This document shows, one piece after another, positions 25,973 through 35,655 of a DNA stretch of 64,000 nt (positions are counted from its first letter, which is position 1; each line of letters begins with the position of its first letter). Below the pieces are notes generated by a model. The model was not told the origin of the DNA. It made no database searches and worked only from the letters and a program-made list of their open reading frames with translations. Location: NCBI RefSeq assembly GCF_014284365.1, contig NZ_JACOGG010000015.1, positions 1 to 64,000 of the forward strand. Reading direction: 5' to 3'. This stretch comes from Cognatundibacterium rugosum (lineage in GTDB: Bacteria; Pseudomonadota; Gammaproteobacteria; Burkholderiales; Burkholderiaceae_D). The position numbers and the translations under genes were made by a program.

Positions 25973-27898
25973 ATGGCTGTTATTTCATTAAGCGATGCCC
26001 AACTGGCATTCGGTCACGTAGCTTTGCTCGATCATGCAGAGTTTTCCCTGGAAACCGGCGAACGTGTCGGTCTGATCGGCCGCAATGGCACGGGCAAGTC
26101 TTCCCTGCTCAAAATTATCGCACGCACGTCCAAGATAGATGACGGTTTGCTGGTGATGCAGCAAGGTCTGAAAATCGCTTATGTGGAACAGGAGCCGCAA
26201 TTCTCTGCTGAGATCAGCGTGTTTGATGCAGTCGCTTCCGGTCTGGGTGAGTTGCCTGCGCTGTTGCAGGAATATGAAAGCCTGACCGGTCAGTTTGGCG
26301 GTGACAATGACGATGCGCTGATGGAGCGCATGCATGACATACAGGTGATACTGGATGCGGCCGATGCCTGGAGCCTGAACAACAAAGTCGAAACAACCCT
26401 GGATAAACTGAATCTGCGCCGTGATTCCATCATGGGCACCTTGTCCGGCGGGATGAAAAAACGGGTGGCGCTGGCCTGCGCCCTGGTCGGTGCACCAGAC
26501 GTGCTGCTGCTGGATGAACCGACTAACCATCTGGATTTCTCATCGATCAAATGGCTGGAAGGCCTGCTCAAAGACTTCAAAGGCAGCGTGTTATTTATCA
26601 CGCACGACCGCTCTTTCCTGGATAACGTGGCGACCCGTATCGTGGAACTGGATCGCGGCAAGCTGACTTCTTTCCCGGGCAATTTCAGCACTTACCAGAC
26701 GCGTAAAGAAGAACAGCTGGAAATCGAAGAAACTGAAAATGCCAAGTTCGATAAGCTGCTGGCACAAGAGGAAATCTGGATACGCAAAGGCGTGAAAGCG
26801 CGCCGCTGCCGCGATGAAGGACGGGTACGCCGGCTGGAAGATCTGCGTCTGCAGCGCAGCGCCAGACGCGACCAGCAAGGTCAGGTCAAACTCGATATCA
26901 CGACCGGTGAACGCTCAGGCAAAATCGTGGCGGAATTGGAAAATGTAGGCAAATCCTTTGGCGACAAAGTGATCGTCAAAGACTTCTCCAGCATCATCCT
27001 GCGCGGTGACAAAGTCGGCCTGATCGGCCAGAACGGTGCCGGTAAAACCACCTTGCTGAAACTGATACTCGGTGAAGATCAGCCTGACAGCGGTATGATC
27101 AAACAGGGCAGCAAACTGCAGGTCGCTTATTTTGACCAGATGCGTGCGCAACTGAATGAAGACACCAGTCTGGCCGATACCATTTCGCCGGGCAGTGACT
27201 GGGTTGAAGTGAATGGTCAGCGCAAGCATGTGATGTCATATCTGGGTGACTTCCTGTTCGCACCGGAACGCGCACGTTCGCCGGTGAAATCACTGTCCGG
27301 TGGTGAGCGTAACCGCTTATTGCTGGCGCGCCTGTTCGCGAAACCAGCCAATGTGTTGGTGCTGGATGAACCGACCAATGATCTGGATATCGATACGCTG
27401 GAATTGCTGGAAGAATTATTGGAAGACTATAACGGCACCGTCTTCCTGGTCAGCCATGACCGCACCTTCCTCGACAATGTGGTCACGCAGGTCATCGTGT
27501 CTGAAGGCGAAGGCCAGTGGCGTGAATTTATCGGTGGCTATACCGACTGGGAACGTTATCGCGATACCGTCAGCAGCAAGCCAGCGAAACAGGAAAGCAA
27601 AGCGGATAACAAAGCCAATACCGGGAACACGGCAGCCAGTGCAAACAGTGCAGCAACCGCAGCCAAAGGCAAAAAACTCAGCTACAAAGAACAGCGTGAG
27701 CTGGAAGAATTGCCTAAACTGATCGCGCAACTGGAGCAGGAACAGGCCGCCATTACCGCAAAACTTAGCGACGCTGACCTGTACAAAAATGGACCGGATC
27801 AAGCCAACCAGTTGAATGCGCGTTTTGCAGAAATTGATGAGCAATTGCTGGAAGCACTGGAAAAGTGGGAAAACATAGAAGCTAAATCCAAGGGTTGA
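25973..27898 (+). CDS. uup: ABC-F ATPase Uup
   Basis: Soluble ABC-F protein of 641 aa with two ATPase cassettes and no membrane domain. Walker A motifs are GRNGTGKSS (about residue 36) and GQNGAGKTT; ABC signatures are LSGGMKK and LSGGERN; Walker B/DEPTNHLDF and DEPTNDLD are present. A C-terminal coiled coil (LSYKEQRELEELPKLIAQLE to the end) after an Ala/Lys-rich linker identifies Uup rather than EttA. Family members act on ribosomes, and Uup also suppresses transposon precise excision. The start at 25973 follows CAGGAA; the upstream open frame overlaps the tRNA and is not coding. Confidence 0.94.
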   Translation: MAVISLSDAQLAFGHVALLDHAEFSLETGERVGLIGRNGTGKSSLLKIIARTSKIDDGLLVMQQGLKIAYVEQEPQFSAEISVFDAVASGLGELPALLQEYESLTGQFGGDNDDALMERMHDIQVILDAADAWSLNNKVETTLDKLNLRRDSIMGTLSGGMKKRVALACALVGAPDVLLLDEPTNHLDFSSIKWLEGLLKDFKGSVLFITHDRSFLDNVATRIVELDRGKLTSFPGNFSTYQTRKEEQLEIEETENAKFDKLLAQEEIWIRKGVKARRCRDEGRVRRLEDLRLQRSARRDQQGQVKLDITTGERSGKIVAELENVGKSFGDKVIVKDFSSIILRGDKVGLIGQNGAGKTTLLKLILGEDQPDSGMIKQGSKLQVAYFDQMRAQLNEDTSLADTISPGSDWVEVNGQRKHVMSYLGDFLFAPERARSPVKSLSGGERNRLLLARLFAKPANVLVLDEPTNDLDIDTLELLEELLEDYNGTVFLVSHDRTFLDNVVTQVIVSEGEGQWREFIGGYTDWERYRDTVSSKPAKQESKADNKANTGNTAASANSAATAAKGKKLSYKEQRELEELPKLIAQLEQEQAAITAKLSDADLYKNGPDQANQLNARFAEIDEQLLEALEKWENIEAKSKG

Positions 27899-27923
27899 GC
27901 GCCATCAACGCCAGTCTACACTT

Positions 27924-27956
27924 GGAGAGGGGTAGTGTGATCACCATGCCCTCTCC
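27924..27956 (+). terminator. Probable terminator hairpin after uup
   Basis: GGAGAGGG pairs with CCCTCTCC around a long loop, 25 bp after the uup stop. A short AT-rich stretch follows but no real U run, so the call is tentative. Confidence 0.45.
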
Positions 27957-28007
27957 TGTATTCAAATTTTCAGCATCATTGGGGCTCACCTGAGCAAGGA
28001 GTCGTGT

Positions 28008-28649
28008 ATGTCAGTGTCATCCCGTCATTGTTTAGCCGCGCTGCTGCTGAGTCTCTTTACGCCGCTGCTGACGGCGCAGAATCTTTACCGCTGTGGTAGC
28101 AGCTATCAGGATAAACCCTGTGACCCGGGTCAGAAATCCCAGATCATCGGCACCTTACCTGGCAATGGAAACAACGGAATTCCGCGTGCAATACTAGATG
28201 GCGAATGTACACGGCGCGGTGAAGAGGCCAAGAAAATTATCTGGATGCGCGAAGGCGGAGCCACCCAGGATGCCTTGCTGGCCGAAGCAAAAACCGAGGA
28301 CCGGCGTAAGCTGATCAGCGATATTTATGCGCAACGTGGCAATTCCAGCGATGTGCGCAACGCGATAGAAAAAGACTGTTTGCAGGAAAAGCTGCGGCAT
28401 ATGCCGCTACCGGCCACTCCGGCGTCTCCGGCATCTCCTGCTGCACCTGGCGCACCCGTTGCGCCAACTGCGCCCGCTGCACCAGCGGCTCCGCCTGCAC
28501 CTGTCAGCCCTGCTGCTCAGCAAGCGGCACAAAAACAGTTGTGCAGTCAGCTCAAAGAAATCAGTAAGCGTGCGCCAGCTGAAGGCCAGGGAAAAGGTGC
28601 ACCCGACCTGAGTCAGCAAATCAAGGCGCTGGGTTGCGATAAAAACTAA
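28008..28649 (+). CDS. Secreted protein with Ala/Pro linker, DUF4124-like N-terminus
   Basis: A 213-aa exported protein: signal peptide to about residue 23 (LLTAQ), then LYRCGSSYQDKPCDPGQKSQ, which resembles the DUF4124 pattern (Y.C.......C). Residues about 137-172 form an Ala/Pro/Val-rich low-complexity linker, followed by a short Cys-containing C-terminal segment. Function unknown. ATG preceded by AAGGAG at about 7 nt. Confidence 0.8.
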   Translation: MSVSSRHCLAALLLSLFTPLLTAQNLYRCGSSYQDKPCDPGQKSQIIGTLPGNGNNGIPRAILDGECTRRGEEAKKIIWMREGGATQDALLAEAKTEDRRKLISDIYAQRGNSSDVRNAIEKDCLQEKLRHMPLPATPASPASPAAPGAPVAPTAPAAPAAPPAPVSPAAQQAAQKQLCSQLKEISKRAPAEGQGKGAPDLSQQIKALGCDKN

Positions 28650-28678
28650 GCAAAGTCAACAATTCAGGAAGTCAGCAT

Positions 28679-29980
28679 TCAGCCGGGCGACGCCTCTGCC
28701 TTGCGGTGAAAGTCGGCACACCAGATCAGCAACTCCTGTGCGGGCATGGGTTTGGCGAAGTAATAGCCCTGAATCTGCTCGCACTCCATCGCGATCAGCG
28801 CCTGCAGGGTTTCCAGGCGCTCCACCCCTTCTGCCACTACCGGCAAACCAAAGTTATGCGCGAGGTCGATAATACTCTGTACGATTTGCTTATCCTGCAG
28901 TGATTCCGTCATGTTATCGACAAATACCCGGTCGATTTTGAGTTCATCAATCGGGAAGCGGCGCAGGTAAGCAAATGAAGAATAACCTGTACCAAAATCA
29001 TCAATCGCGAGGGGGAAGCCCAGTCGCTTCAGTTCACTCAGGACTTCTACTGTCTTGTCCAGATCACGTATCAGCGCACTTTCAGTAATTTCCAACCCTA
29101 TGCTGCCGGGTTCAGCAAACCAGACCTCCATTTTGTGCGCCAGAGTGCGTGGCAAATCGGGCTGACTTAGCAAACGGGCGGATAAATTGACCCAGACTGT
29201 GACATCCAGACCAGCCATTTTCCAACCTGAGGTTTCGCGCAATACGGCGCTGAGTACCTGTAGCGTCAACGCTTCGACCAGGCCGCAACGCTCCACCGTA
29301 TCGATCAACACGTTAACCGGCACAAACTGTGGATGATCAGACGGCCAGCGCACCAGCGCCTCCACCGATACCACGCGATTGCTACGGATATCCACTTTGG
29401 GCTGATACACCACCCGCAACTCATTTGCGTCGATCACATCGGCGATCAGCTTGGGCAGGTTATCGGGCATCAGACTGTTTTTCACATCCCGTTCTGCCAG
29501 CGCATAGCGTTGATGTTCAAGTAAGGCCCCTTTTTGTGCCTGATCTGCCATGCGTAACATGGATGCTGCATTCATCCCCTCCATGGGTGCAAGAGCGACA
29601 CCTATGCTGGGATAAAAATGAATGCTGTGACTATCCAGCGTCAGGGGGGTATCCAATACGCCAAGCAAGCGGTGTACCGCCAGCAATGCCAATTCCTGCG
29701 CAGCCAGGCCAGGTAACATAAACCAGCATTCATTGTCACCCACAAACACGGCACTATCCTGAGGCCGCAGACCGGGCTGTATGCGCTGCCACAACCGGGA
29801 CTGCACTTCCTGAGCATAACTGGTGGAAATCAGGGCCGCAATGCGGTCACTGCGCTGCAGCTGCAGTATCAGCACCGCCAGGGTATTGCCTGCGCCACAC
29901 GCGCTAATTTCCTGTTGCAGCTGGATAGAAAATTCAGCACAGGAACTCAGGTGCCGTGCGCCGGCTTTAGTCAGATTCAT
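28679..29980 (-). CDS. c-di-GMP phosphodiesterase (EAL) with degenerate GGDEF domain
   Basis: Soluble protein of 433 aa. The N-terminal ~170 residues look like a GGDEF fold whose signature is replaced by GDNECWF (about 81-87), so cyclase activity is not expected. The C-terminal EAL domain is complete: EAL at 207-209, NLSAR at 265, LEITES at about 297-300, DDFGTGYSS at 327-335, LKIDRVF with catalytic Lys at about 348, AEGVE at about 383-387 and QGYYFAKPM. It should hydrolyse c-di-GMP to pGpG. Its ATG overlaps the stop of the HD-GYP gene, implying the two proteins are made together. Confidence 0.9.
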   Translation of the reverse strand: MNLTKAGARHLSSCAEFSIQLQQEISACGAGNTLAVLILQLQRSDRIAALISTSYAQEVQSRLWQRIQPGLRPQDSAVFVGDNECWFMLPGLAAQELALLAVHRLLGVLDTPLTLDSHSIHFYPSIGVALAPMEGMNAASMLRMADQAQKGALLEHQRYALAERDVKNSLMPDNLPKLIADVIDANELRVVYQPKVDIRSNRVVSVEALVRWPSDHPQFVPVNVLIDTVERCGLVEALTLQVLSAVLRETSGWKMAGLDVTVWVNLSARLLSQPDLPRTLAHKMEVWFAEPGSIGLEITESALIRDLDKTVEVLSELKRLGFPLAIDDFGTGYSSFAYLRRFPIDELKIDRVFVDNMTESLQDKQIVQSIIDLAHNFGLPVVAEGVERLETLQALIAMECEQIQGYYFAKPMPAQELLIWCADFHRKAEASPG

Positions 29981-31677
29981 GATGATTTCGCCTGATAAAA
30001 ACGTCTGCTGTCTATGCCATAGGCACCGTCCGGTAAGCCACGCAGGATGCGGATCTGGGTCTGCCCTTCGGATTTATCCTGATGCATCAGACTGAAGACA
30101 TAGGGCTGTTCCAGCTGATTTTTGTCGCGGTCAGTCAAGATCAGGATTTTAGGTTCCAGTCGACGTAACTTATTGTGCTCTAACACGATGGCGGCCTCAC
30201 CGGTCGATAATTCAATCAGACTCCCTATCGGAAAAATACCGATTGCCTGCACAAAGTCTTCAACCAGCGGTGCATGCAATTGACTATCCGCTTCGCGAAA
30301 TAACTCTTTCATCGCATCAAATGCAGAGCGTGTCGAATCATAAGAACGCTGCGAGGTCATGGCAGCGAAACTGTCCGCAATCGCTGCCATGCGCCCAAAG
30401 ATACTGATTTCATTCCCCTTGAGTCCAGCCGGATAACCGCTGCCGTCAAGCCGCTCATGATGCTGACTGATTCCCAGATACACATTGTGCGACAGCGGAC
30501 CATTGCTTTGCAATTTACGCAGGCTGAAATCAACATGGGTACGCATCATTTCACTTTCGTCGTCTTCCAGCTTACCCGGCTTTTTTAATAACTCGTCAGG
30601 CAGGCTCAGCTTGCCCACGTCCAGTAACAGGCCAATCAGGCCTAACTCATTCAACTGCGGACGTGCAAATCCAAGATGACGTCCGAGCACCATCAGATAA
30701 ACGGCGACTTTAATACCGTGGTTATAGGTCTCGGTATCTTCAGACTGCATACGGATCAGCCACATCAAGGCAGAGGGATTCGCGATGATACTTTCAGTCA
30801 GCAGCATGACCGCGGGCTTGACCTGTTCCACCTCCAGCTCTTTGCCGTTTTTTATGTCGTCCGACATACGGCTCAAAAATTCCTGAGTACGCTCCACCGC
30901 AACACTGGCGTGGCCCAGTTCTTCCTGCATCGGCGCCCGGTCCTGATAAATCACCAGATTCAGCGTCTGGGGTATATGTTCAGGATGCTGTTTACGTTTG
31001 CGGAAATGCTGGCGTTTGCGGGTATCGGCAACGGGCTTGGCCTTATTCCATTCGATCACCCACTCCTGAGCACGCTCCACCCAGCTCAGCGGCGCGTAAA
31101 TCACATCACGCGGATACAGGGTTTCAATAAAATGGCTGAATACCTGGGTGGAAGGCGGCACCAGTTTAGAACTGAGGTCTGCATGTGACACACTGCTCTG
31201 CACGACTACCTGATGAGTGAAGCGCAAATAATACGGTTCAGGCTGACTGGCTCTGGGTTGCTGCGCCATACGGCGCGCTTGCAGATACGCCGATGCACTT
31301 GGCTTTTCAAACAATTGTCGGACGCCATGCTGGACTTTCGCCAGCACGGATTGCTCAGTCTCAGGTGGCGCTGTATACGTCACACGCAGCGTGGAGTCGC
31401 CCGGATGCAGATCAGCAGCGATGTCCGGATTTTCTTCATGAAAGCTGTCCCAGGGCAAATGCAATAATGCGCCCGGGTCGCTGCGACTCGGATCGATGGT
31501 GAGCTGATTCACCATGCCTTGCAGCGTTTGTAAATCGATCAGTTCGGTCAGCAAAAAGCCCTGTATCAGAAAATCCGTTTTTTCCCAGGGGCGATCCAGT
31601 TCCGCAACAAACATGCCGGTACGCAGGTCCGCGATACTGATAACCAGACTGTGACGTAATTTTCTCTTTTCACGCAT
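29977..31677 (-). CDS. HD-GYP domain protein with degenerate HD motif
   Basis: A 566-aa protein: N-terminal DUF3391-like region (about 1-100, starting with LVISIADLRTGMFV), a middle region with a basic stretch (KRQHFRKRKQH, about 221-231), and a C-terminal HD-GYP domain from about 310. His320 (NHGIKV) and the HHERLDGSGYPAGL motif (406-419) are kept, but the defining HD pair is Leu352-Asp353 in LLLDVGK, so one metal-binding His is lost. The tail after 480 adds a small beta-rich segment. Catalysis is doubtful; a sensor or scaffold role for the coupled EAL protein is possible. Confidence 0.85.
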   Translation of the reverse strand: MREKRKLRHSLVISIADLRTGMFVAELDRPWEKTDFLIQGFLLTELIDLQTLQGMVNQLTIDPSRSDPGALLHLPWDSFHEENPDIAADLHPGDSTLRVTYTAPPETEQSVLAKVQHGVRQLFEKPSASAYLQARRMAQQPRASQPEPYYLRFTHQVVVQSSVSHADLSSKLVPPSTQVFSHFIETLYPRDVIYAPLSWVERAQEWVIEWNKAKPVADTRKRQHFRKRKQHPEHIPQTLNLVIYQDRAPMQEELGHASVAVERTQEFLSRMSDDIKNGKELEVEQVKPAVMLLTESIIANPSALMWLIRMQSEDTETYNHGIKVAVYLMVLGRHLGFARPQLNELGLIGLLLDVGKLSLPDELLKKPGKLEDDESEMMRTHVDFSLRKLQSNGPLSHNVYLGISQHHERLDGSGYPAGLKGNEISIFGRMAAIADSFAAMTSQRSYDSTRSAFDAMKELFREADSQLHAPLVEDFVQAIGIFPIGSLIELSTGEAAIVLEHNKLRRLEPKILILTDRDKNQLEQPYVFSLMHQDKSEGQTQIRILRGLPDGAYGIDSRRFYQAKSS

Positions 31678-32042
31678 GTGAGGTAATCTGCTTTTGATGG
31701 AGTTCAGTCATTGTAAGAATAAAGAAACCGGGAGAGCAGGAATAAACCACTTGTGGTGATCGCTCAATACCTTAGCACAGCTTGCAGCAATTGCAATTCT
31801 GCATCGGATTGAGCGTACAGAAATGCAGCATTCAAGCTCTTGATCTGCAACACATTGTCACGAACGACGTGTTTAGCTCGCGCCCCGAAATTTCCACATG
31901 GAAACAATTAAGATGATACGCTGAACACTTTCTCTATAGACAAATTATAGGCAAAGAAAACGTTAAAGATGGATACAGCTTATTCCGTGTCAGTCGATGT
32001 CAGTATATGCAGAATGATGCATCTACCTGATTTAACACATGC
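31678..32042. other. Intergenic region between the HD-GYP gene and murB
   Basis: About 365 bp, AT-rich. It must contain the promoter of the HD-GYP/EAL pair. No gene, riboswitch, repeat or clear terminator is recognisable. Confidence 0.6.
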
Positions 32043-33107
32043 TCACATGCCTTGTGGCGTACCTGCAAATACGGGCTCTGCTTCGAGGCTGACCTGAAAT
32101 AAGGCCCTGACATCCTGCTCTATCGCCGTTGCCAGTGCGCGAATATCTGCCCCCGTTGCCTGGCCACGATTGACCAGCACCAACGCTTGTTTTTCATAGA
32201 CGCCAGCACGCCCCAAATGCCTGCCTTTCCAACCAGCTTTTTCTATCAGCCAGCCCGCAGCCAGCTTGTAGCGGCCATCGTCCAGTGCATAGCTGACCAG
32301 CTCAGGAAACTGTGCCAGTAAGCTTGTGCGTTGTGCCGCACTCACGACCGGATTCTTAAAAAAACTGCCTGCATTTCCAATTTGAGCCGGATCCGGCAAT
32401 TTGGACTGGCGGATGGCGATCACCGCATTGCAAATGTCTTGCGCGGCCGGTGTGGTGATACCTGACTGATCCAGAAAACGCTGCACATCGGCGTAGCCCA
32501 GGCGCGGCTGCCAGCTCCGAGGCAAGGCCAGTGTGACCTGCAGGATAGTCAGGCGTCCCTTGAATGCCTGTTTGAAAATACTGTCGCGGTAGGCAAATTG
32601 ACAGGCTGCCTTATCGAGCGTGACCAGCTCACCGCTATCCCAGTCAAACGCGTCCAGATGATGGAACACGTCCTTGAGCTCGAGTCCGTAAGCACCGATA
32701 TTTTGCACCGGTGCCGCACCAACTGTGCCCGGTATCAGGGCCATATTTTCCAGTCCGCCGATACCTTGTGCCAAGGTCCACAACACCAGCTCATGCCAGC
32801 TTTCACCGGCTGCTGCCTGCACATACACGGTATCGGCATCGCTGCCAACGATTTGCTTGCCTTTCAAACACATATGCAAAACCAGCAGGTCAAGACGGTC
32901 GGCCAGCACCAGATTGCTGCCGCCACCCAGTATCAGCCTGGGCATAGACATCAGTTGCGGATGCTGTCGAACAGATTGCAAATCCGCCAAGCTGTGGACC
33001 TCAGCAAAATGGCTGGCAATCGCGGCGATACCGAAGGTATTGTGCTGACGCAAAGAGAACTCATTGGATACAACCAGCGGGTTCGGATGGATAGGTAAAT
33101 TTGTCAT
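32043..33107 (-). CDS. murB: UDP-N-acetylenolpyruvoylglucosamine reductase
   Basis: FAD enzyme reducing UDP-GlcNAc-enolpyruvate to UDP-MurNAc in peptidoglycan synthesis. The 354-aa protein shows NTFGIAA, the FAD-binding LILGGGSNLVLADRL, GLENMALIPGTVGAAPVQNIGAYG, the proton-donor serine in GNAGSFFKNP, and the C-terminal Glu in LEAEPVF. Contains the tyrosine loop typical of type I MurB (FAYRDSIFK). Diverges from yajQ with a short intergenic region. Confidence 0.96.
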   Translation of the reverse strand: MTNLPIHPNPLVVSNEFSLRQHNTFGIAAIASHFAEVHSLADLQSVRQHPQLMSMPRLILGGGSNLVLADRLDLLVLHMCLKGKQIVGSDADTVYVQAAAGESWHELVLWTLAQGIGGLENMALIPGTVGAAPVQNIGAYGLELKDVFHHLDAFDWDSGELVTLDKAACQFAYRDSIFKQAFKGRLTILQVTLALPRSWQPRLGYADVQRFLDQSGITTPAAQDICNAVIAIRQSKLPDPAQIGNAGSFFKNPVVSAAQRTSLLAQFPELVSYALDDGRYKLAAGWLIEKAGWKGRHLGRAGVYEKQALVLVNRGQATGADIRALATAIEQDVRALFQVSLEAEPVFAGTPQGM

Positions 33108-33191
33108 AAGGCGAAATTATAACGTTTGGATTCTGTGCCAGTCGCACATTTGATAAAATGCGCTACGTTTACAATTCATCAGGAAAGTTTT

Positions 33192-33683
33192 ATGCCATCG
33201 TTTGATACCGTCTCCGAAGCCAATATGGAAGAAGTGAAAAATGCGATCACCCAGTCGAATAAGGTGATCACGAACCGCTTTGACCTGAAAGGCACCAGCG
33301 CGAAAGTTGAACTGAAAGATAAAGAACGCGAAGTCATTATTTACGGCGACTCCGAATTCCATTTGGATCAAATCCTCATCGAAGTCACTCAGACTATGGG
33401 CAAACGTAAAGTGGATGTGCGCTTCCTGGACATGGGTAAAGTCGAAAAAATCGGCGGCGATAAAGTGAAACAAGTCATCAAAGTCAAAAATGGGATTGAG
33501 TCTGATGACGCCAAGAAAATCGTCAAAATCATCAAAGACAGTAAGATGAAGGTCCAGGCCAGTATTCAGGGGGATGCGGTGCGAATTCAGGGCGCCAAAC
33601 GCGACGACCTGCAAGCCGCTATGGCCTTGTTGCGCAAAGAAATGAAAGATCTGCCGCTGGATTTTAATAACTTCCGCGACTGA
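33192..33683 (+). CDS. yajQ: YajQ-family nucleotide-binding protein
   Basis: A 163-aa cytosolic protein, [20 protein letters not shown] at the start and [10 protein letters not shown] at the end, both diagnostic. Family members bind nucleotides; some (such as XC_3703 of Xanthomonas) bind c-di-GMP, which would fit the c-di-GMP genes in this window. The start follows CAGGAAAG; the open frame continues upstream to 33126 without a better start. Confidence 0.95.
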   Translation: MPSFDTVSEANMEEVKNAITQSNKVITNRFDLKGTSAKVELKDKEREVIIYGDSEFHLDQILIEVTQTMGKRKVDVRFLDMGKVEKIGGDKVKQVIKVKNGIESDDAKKIVKIIKDSKMKVQASIQGDAVRIQGAKRDDLQAAMALLRKEMKDLPLDFNNFRD

Positions 33684-33739
33684 TACCACACGAAAACGGT
33701 CCTTCCAGCGCAGTCCCCTTCATCCTCAGGGTCACCAGT

Positions 33740-34381
33740 ATGAAACTGCCAGCACTTTTCGCCATATTTTTAGTAAGTACATGCTGCAGCAGTCTGGCGG
33801 CCGCAGCCAATATCGGTGTAGTTGCTATCCTGTCTGGTAAGGCAATACTGGTCATTGATGGCGCTGCGCCCAAGACCTACGAAGTGGGCGCCATGCTGAA
33901 TGGCGAAACGCGTCTGCTCGCCGTCGATGGCGACAATGCCACCATCAGCACCAACGGCAAACGACAAGTACTGCGGCTGGGACAAACCGACTACAAAACA
34001 GGCGGTGGAACATCTAACCAGGTGGTGCTGAAAGCGGGCGACCATGGACATTTCATGGCACCAGCCAGCATCAATGGCGTCGCACTCAGCATGATGGTGG
34101 ATACCGGTGCCAGCCTGATCGCGCTGCCGGCCAGCGAAGCCCGGCGTATAGGCATCAATTACAAGGCTGGCCGCCCCGGTCGCGCCAATACCGCAGGCGG
34201 CGTGGTCAATACCTATCTGATCAAACTCGATAGCATCAAGATCGGCGATATCGAATTATTCCAGGTTGATGCCTCTGTCATCGAAGCCGGACTCAGCATG
34301 CCGCTGCTCGGCATGTCCTTCCTGAATCGCATGGAAATGCGACGTGAAGGTGAACAGATGACGCTGACTAAGCGCTTCTGA
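33740..34381 (+). CDS. Exported retropepsin-like aspartic protease (TIGR02281 type)
   Basis: A 213-aa protein with a signal peptide (residues 1-22) and a clan AA single-domain aspartic protease fold: catalytic motif MMVDTGASLIALP at about residues 117-129 and the hydrophobic-Gly block MPLLGMSFLNRM at the C-terminal end. The N-terminal ~90 residues form a small beta domain with a KTYEVGAMLNGE segment. Such proteins would work as dimers in the periplasm; substrates are unknown. Confidence 0.85.
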   Translation: MKLPALFAIFLVSTCCSSLAAAANIGVVAILSGKAILVIDGAAPKTYEVGAMLNGETRLLAVDGDNATISTNGKRQVLRLGQTDYKTGGGTSNQVVLKAGDHGHFMAPASINGVALSMMVDTGASLIALPASEARRIGINYKAGRPGRANTAGGVVNTYLIKLDSIKIGDIELFQVDASVIEAGLSMPLLGMSFLNRMEMRREGEQMTLTKRF

Positions 34382-34593
34382 CACCCACACTCACAGATAA
34401 ACGCTTAGCCAAGCCAAATGCGGCATTCAGCACAAGAAAGTGTTTCAATTCAGATATAGGCCATACCAAGACTGGCTGCCAAGGTATCCATTAAAGTCCC
34501 GTAATAGCGAAATCCGCATAGTTTTCAAATGGAAATTTTAGCGATCAGCGCAGTCAGCCCACGCCGATCGCTGTCACTGTTGGCGTATCCGGC

Positions 34594-35655
34594 TTATTCA
34601 GAATGCGATAAACGACGCTGTTTAACGGCTGCTGCCAGCCCTTCCAGCACCTGCACACTGGACTCCCAATCGATACATCCATCCGTCACTGACTGGCCAT
34701 AGACCATCTCCTTGCCCGGCACCAGATCCTGACGGCCCGCGACCAGATGCGACTCCACCATGACACCCACGATACGGGTATCACCGGCTGCGACCTGGCT
34801 TGCAATATCGGCGCAAACCGGGATTTGATTCGCTGGGTTTTTAGAGCTGTTGGCGTGCGAAGCATCAATCATCAGACGCGATGCCAGCCCTGCATTGGCA
34901 ATATCCTTACAGGCAGCATCCACACTGGCGGCATCATAATTGGGTGTCTTACCGCCACGCAGTATGATGTGGCAATCTTCATTGCCATTGGTCGACACGA
35001 TGGCAGAGTGGCCGCCTTTGGTCACCGATAAAAAGTGATGCGGCTGCGAGGAAGCCTTGATCGCGTCAACTGCGATTTTGACATTGCCATCGGTACCATT
35101 TTTAAAGCCGACCGGGCAGGATAAACCCGACGCCAGTTCACGGTGTACCTGGGATTCTGTGGTACGGGCGCCAATTGCACCCCAGCTGATCAGGTCAGCA
35201 ATATATTGAGGACTGATCACATCCAGGTATTCTGTACCCGCTGGCAAACCCAGTTCATTAATATTCAACAGCAGCTCGCGCGCCAGACGCAAGCCGTCGT
35301 TAATGCGGAAGCTGTTATCCATGTAAGGGTCGTTAATCAAGCCCTTCCAGCCTACTGTGGTGCGCGGCTTTTCAAAATAAACGCGCATCACAATTTCCAG
35401 TTCACCCAGAAAACGCTGACGTTCCGCCGCCAGTTTGTGGGCATACTCCATCGCTGCTTTGGTATCGTGGATAGAGCAAGGCCCGATTACGACCATCAGC
35501 CGGTCGTCCTGACCGTGCAAAATCCTGTGCAGCGCGGTGCGGGCATTGGCCGCTGTTTCGGATGCGATTTCTGAACACGCAAATTCGCGGATCAGGTGGG
35601 ATGGCGGGACCAGCTCTTTCATCTCGCGGATGCGTAAGTCGTCAGTACGTTGCAT
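34594..35655 (-). CDS. aroG: 3-deoxy-7-phosphoheptulonate synthase, class I
   Basis: Condenses phosphoenolpyruvate and erythrose 4-phosphate, first step of the shikimate pathway. The 353-aa protein has VVIGPCSIHD near residue 56, KPRTTVGWKGLINDP, GARTTESQVHRELASGLSCPVGFKNGT and MIDASHANSSKNP, the metal and substrate sites of the AroF/G/H type. Which feedback amino acid controls it cannot be read with certainty. CAGGAG lies 7 nt before the ATG. Confidence 0.96.
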   Translation of the reverse strand: MQRTDDLRIREMKELVPPSHLIREFACSEIASETAANARTALHRILHGQDDRLMVVIGPCSIHDTKAAMEYAHKLAAERQRFLGELEIVMRVYFEKPRTTVGWKGLINDPYMDNSFRINDGLRLARELLLNINELGLPAGTEYLDVISPQYIADLISWGAIGARTTESQVHRELASGLSCPVGFKNGTDGNVKIAVDAIKASSQPHHFLSVTKGGHSAIVSTNGNEDCHIILRGGKTPNYDAASVDAACKDIANAGLASRLMIDASHANSSKNPANQIPVCADIASQVAAGDTRIVGVMVESHLVAGRQDLVPGKEMVYGQSVTDGCIDWESSVQVLEGLAAAVKQRRLSHSE

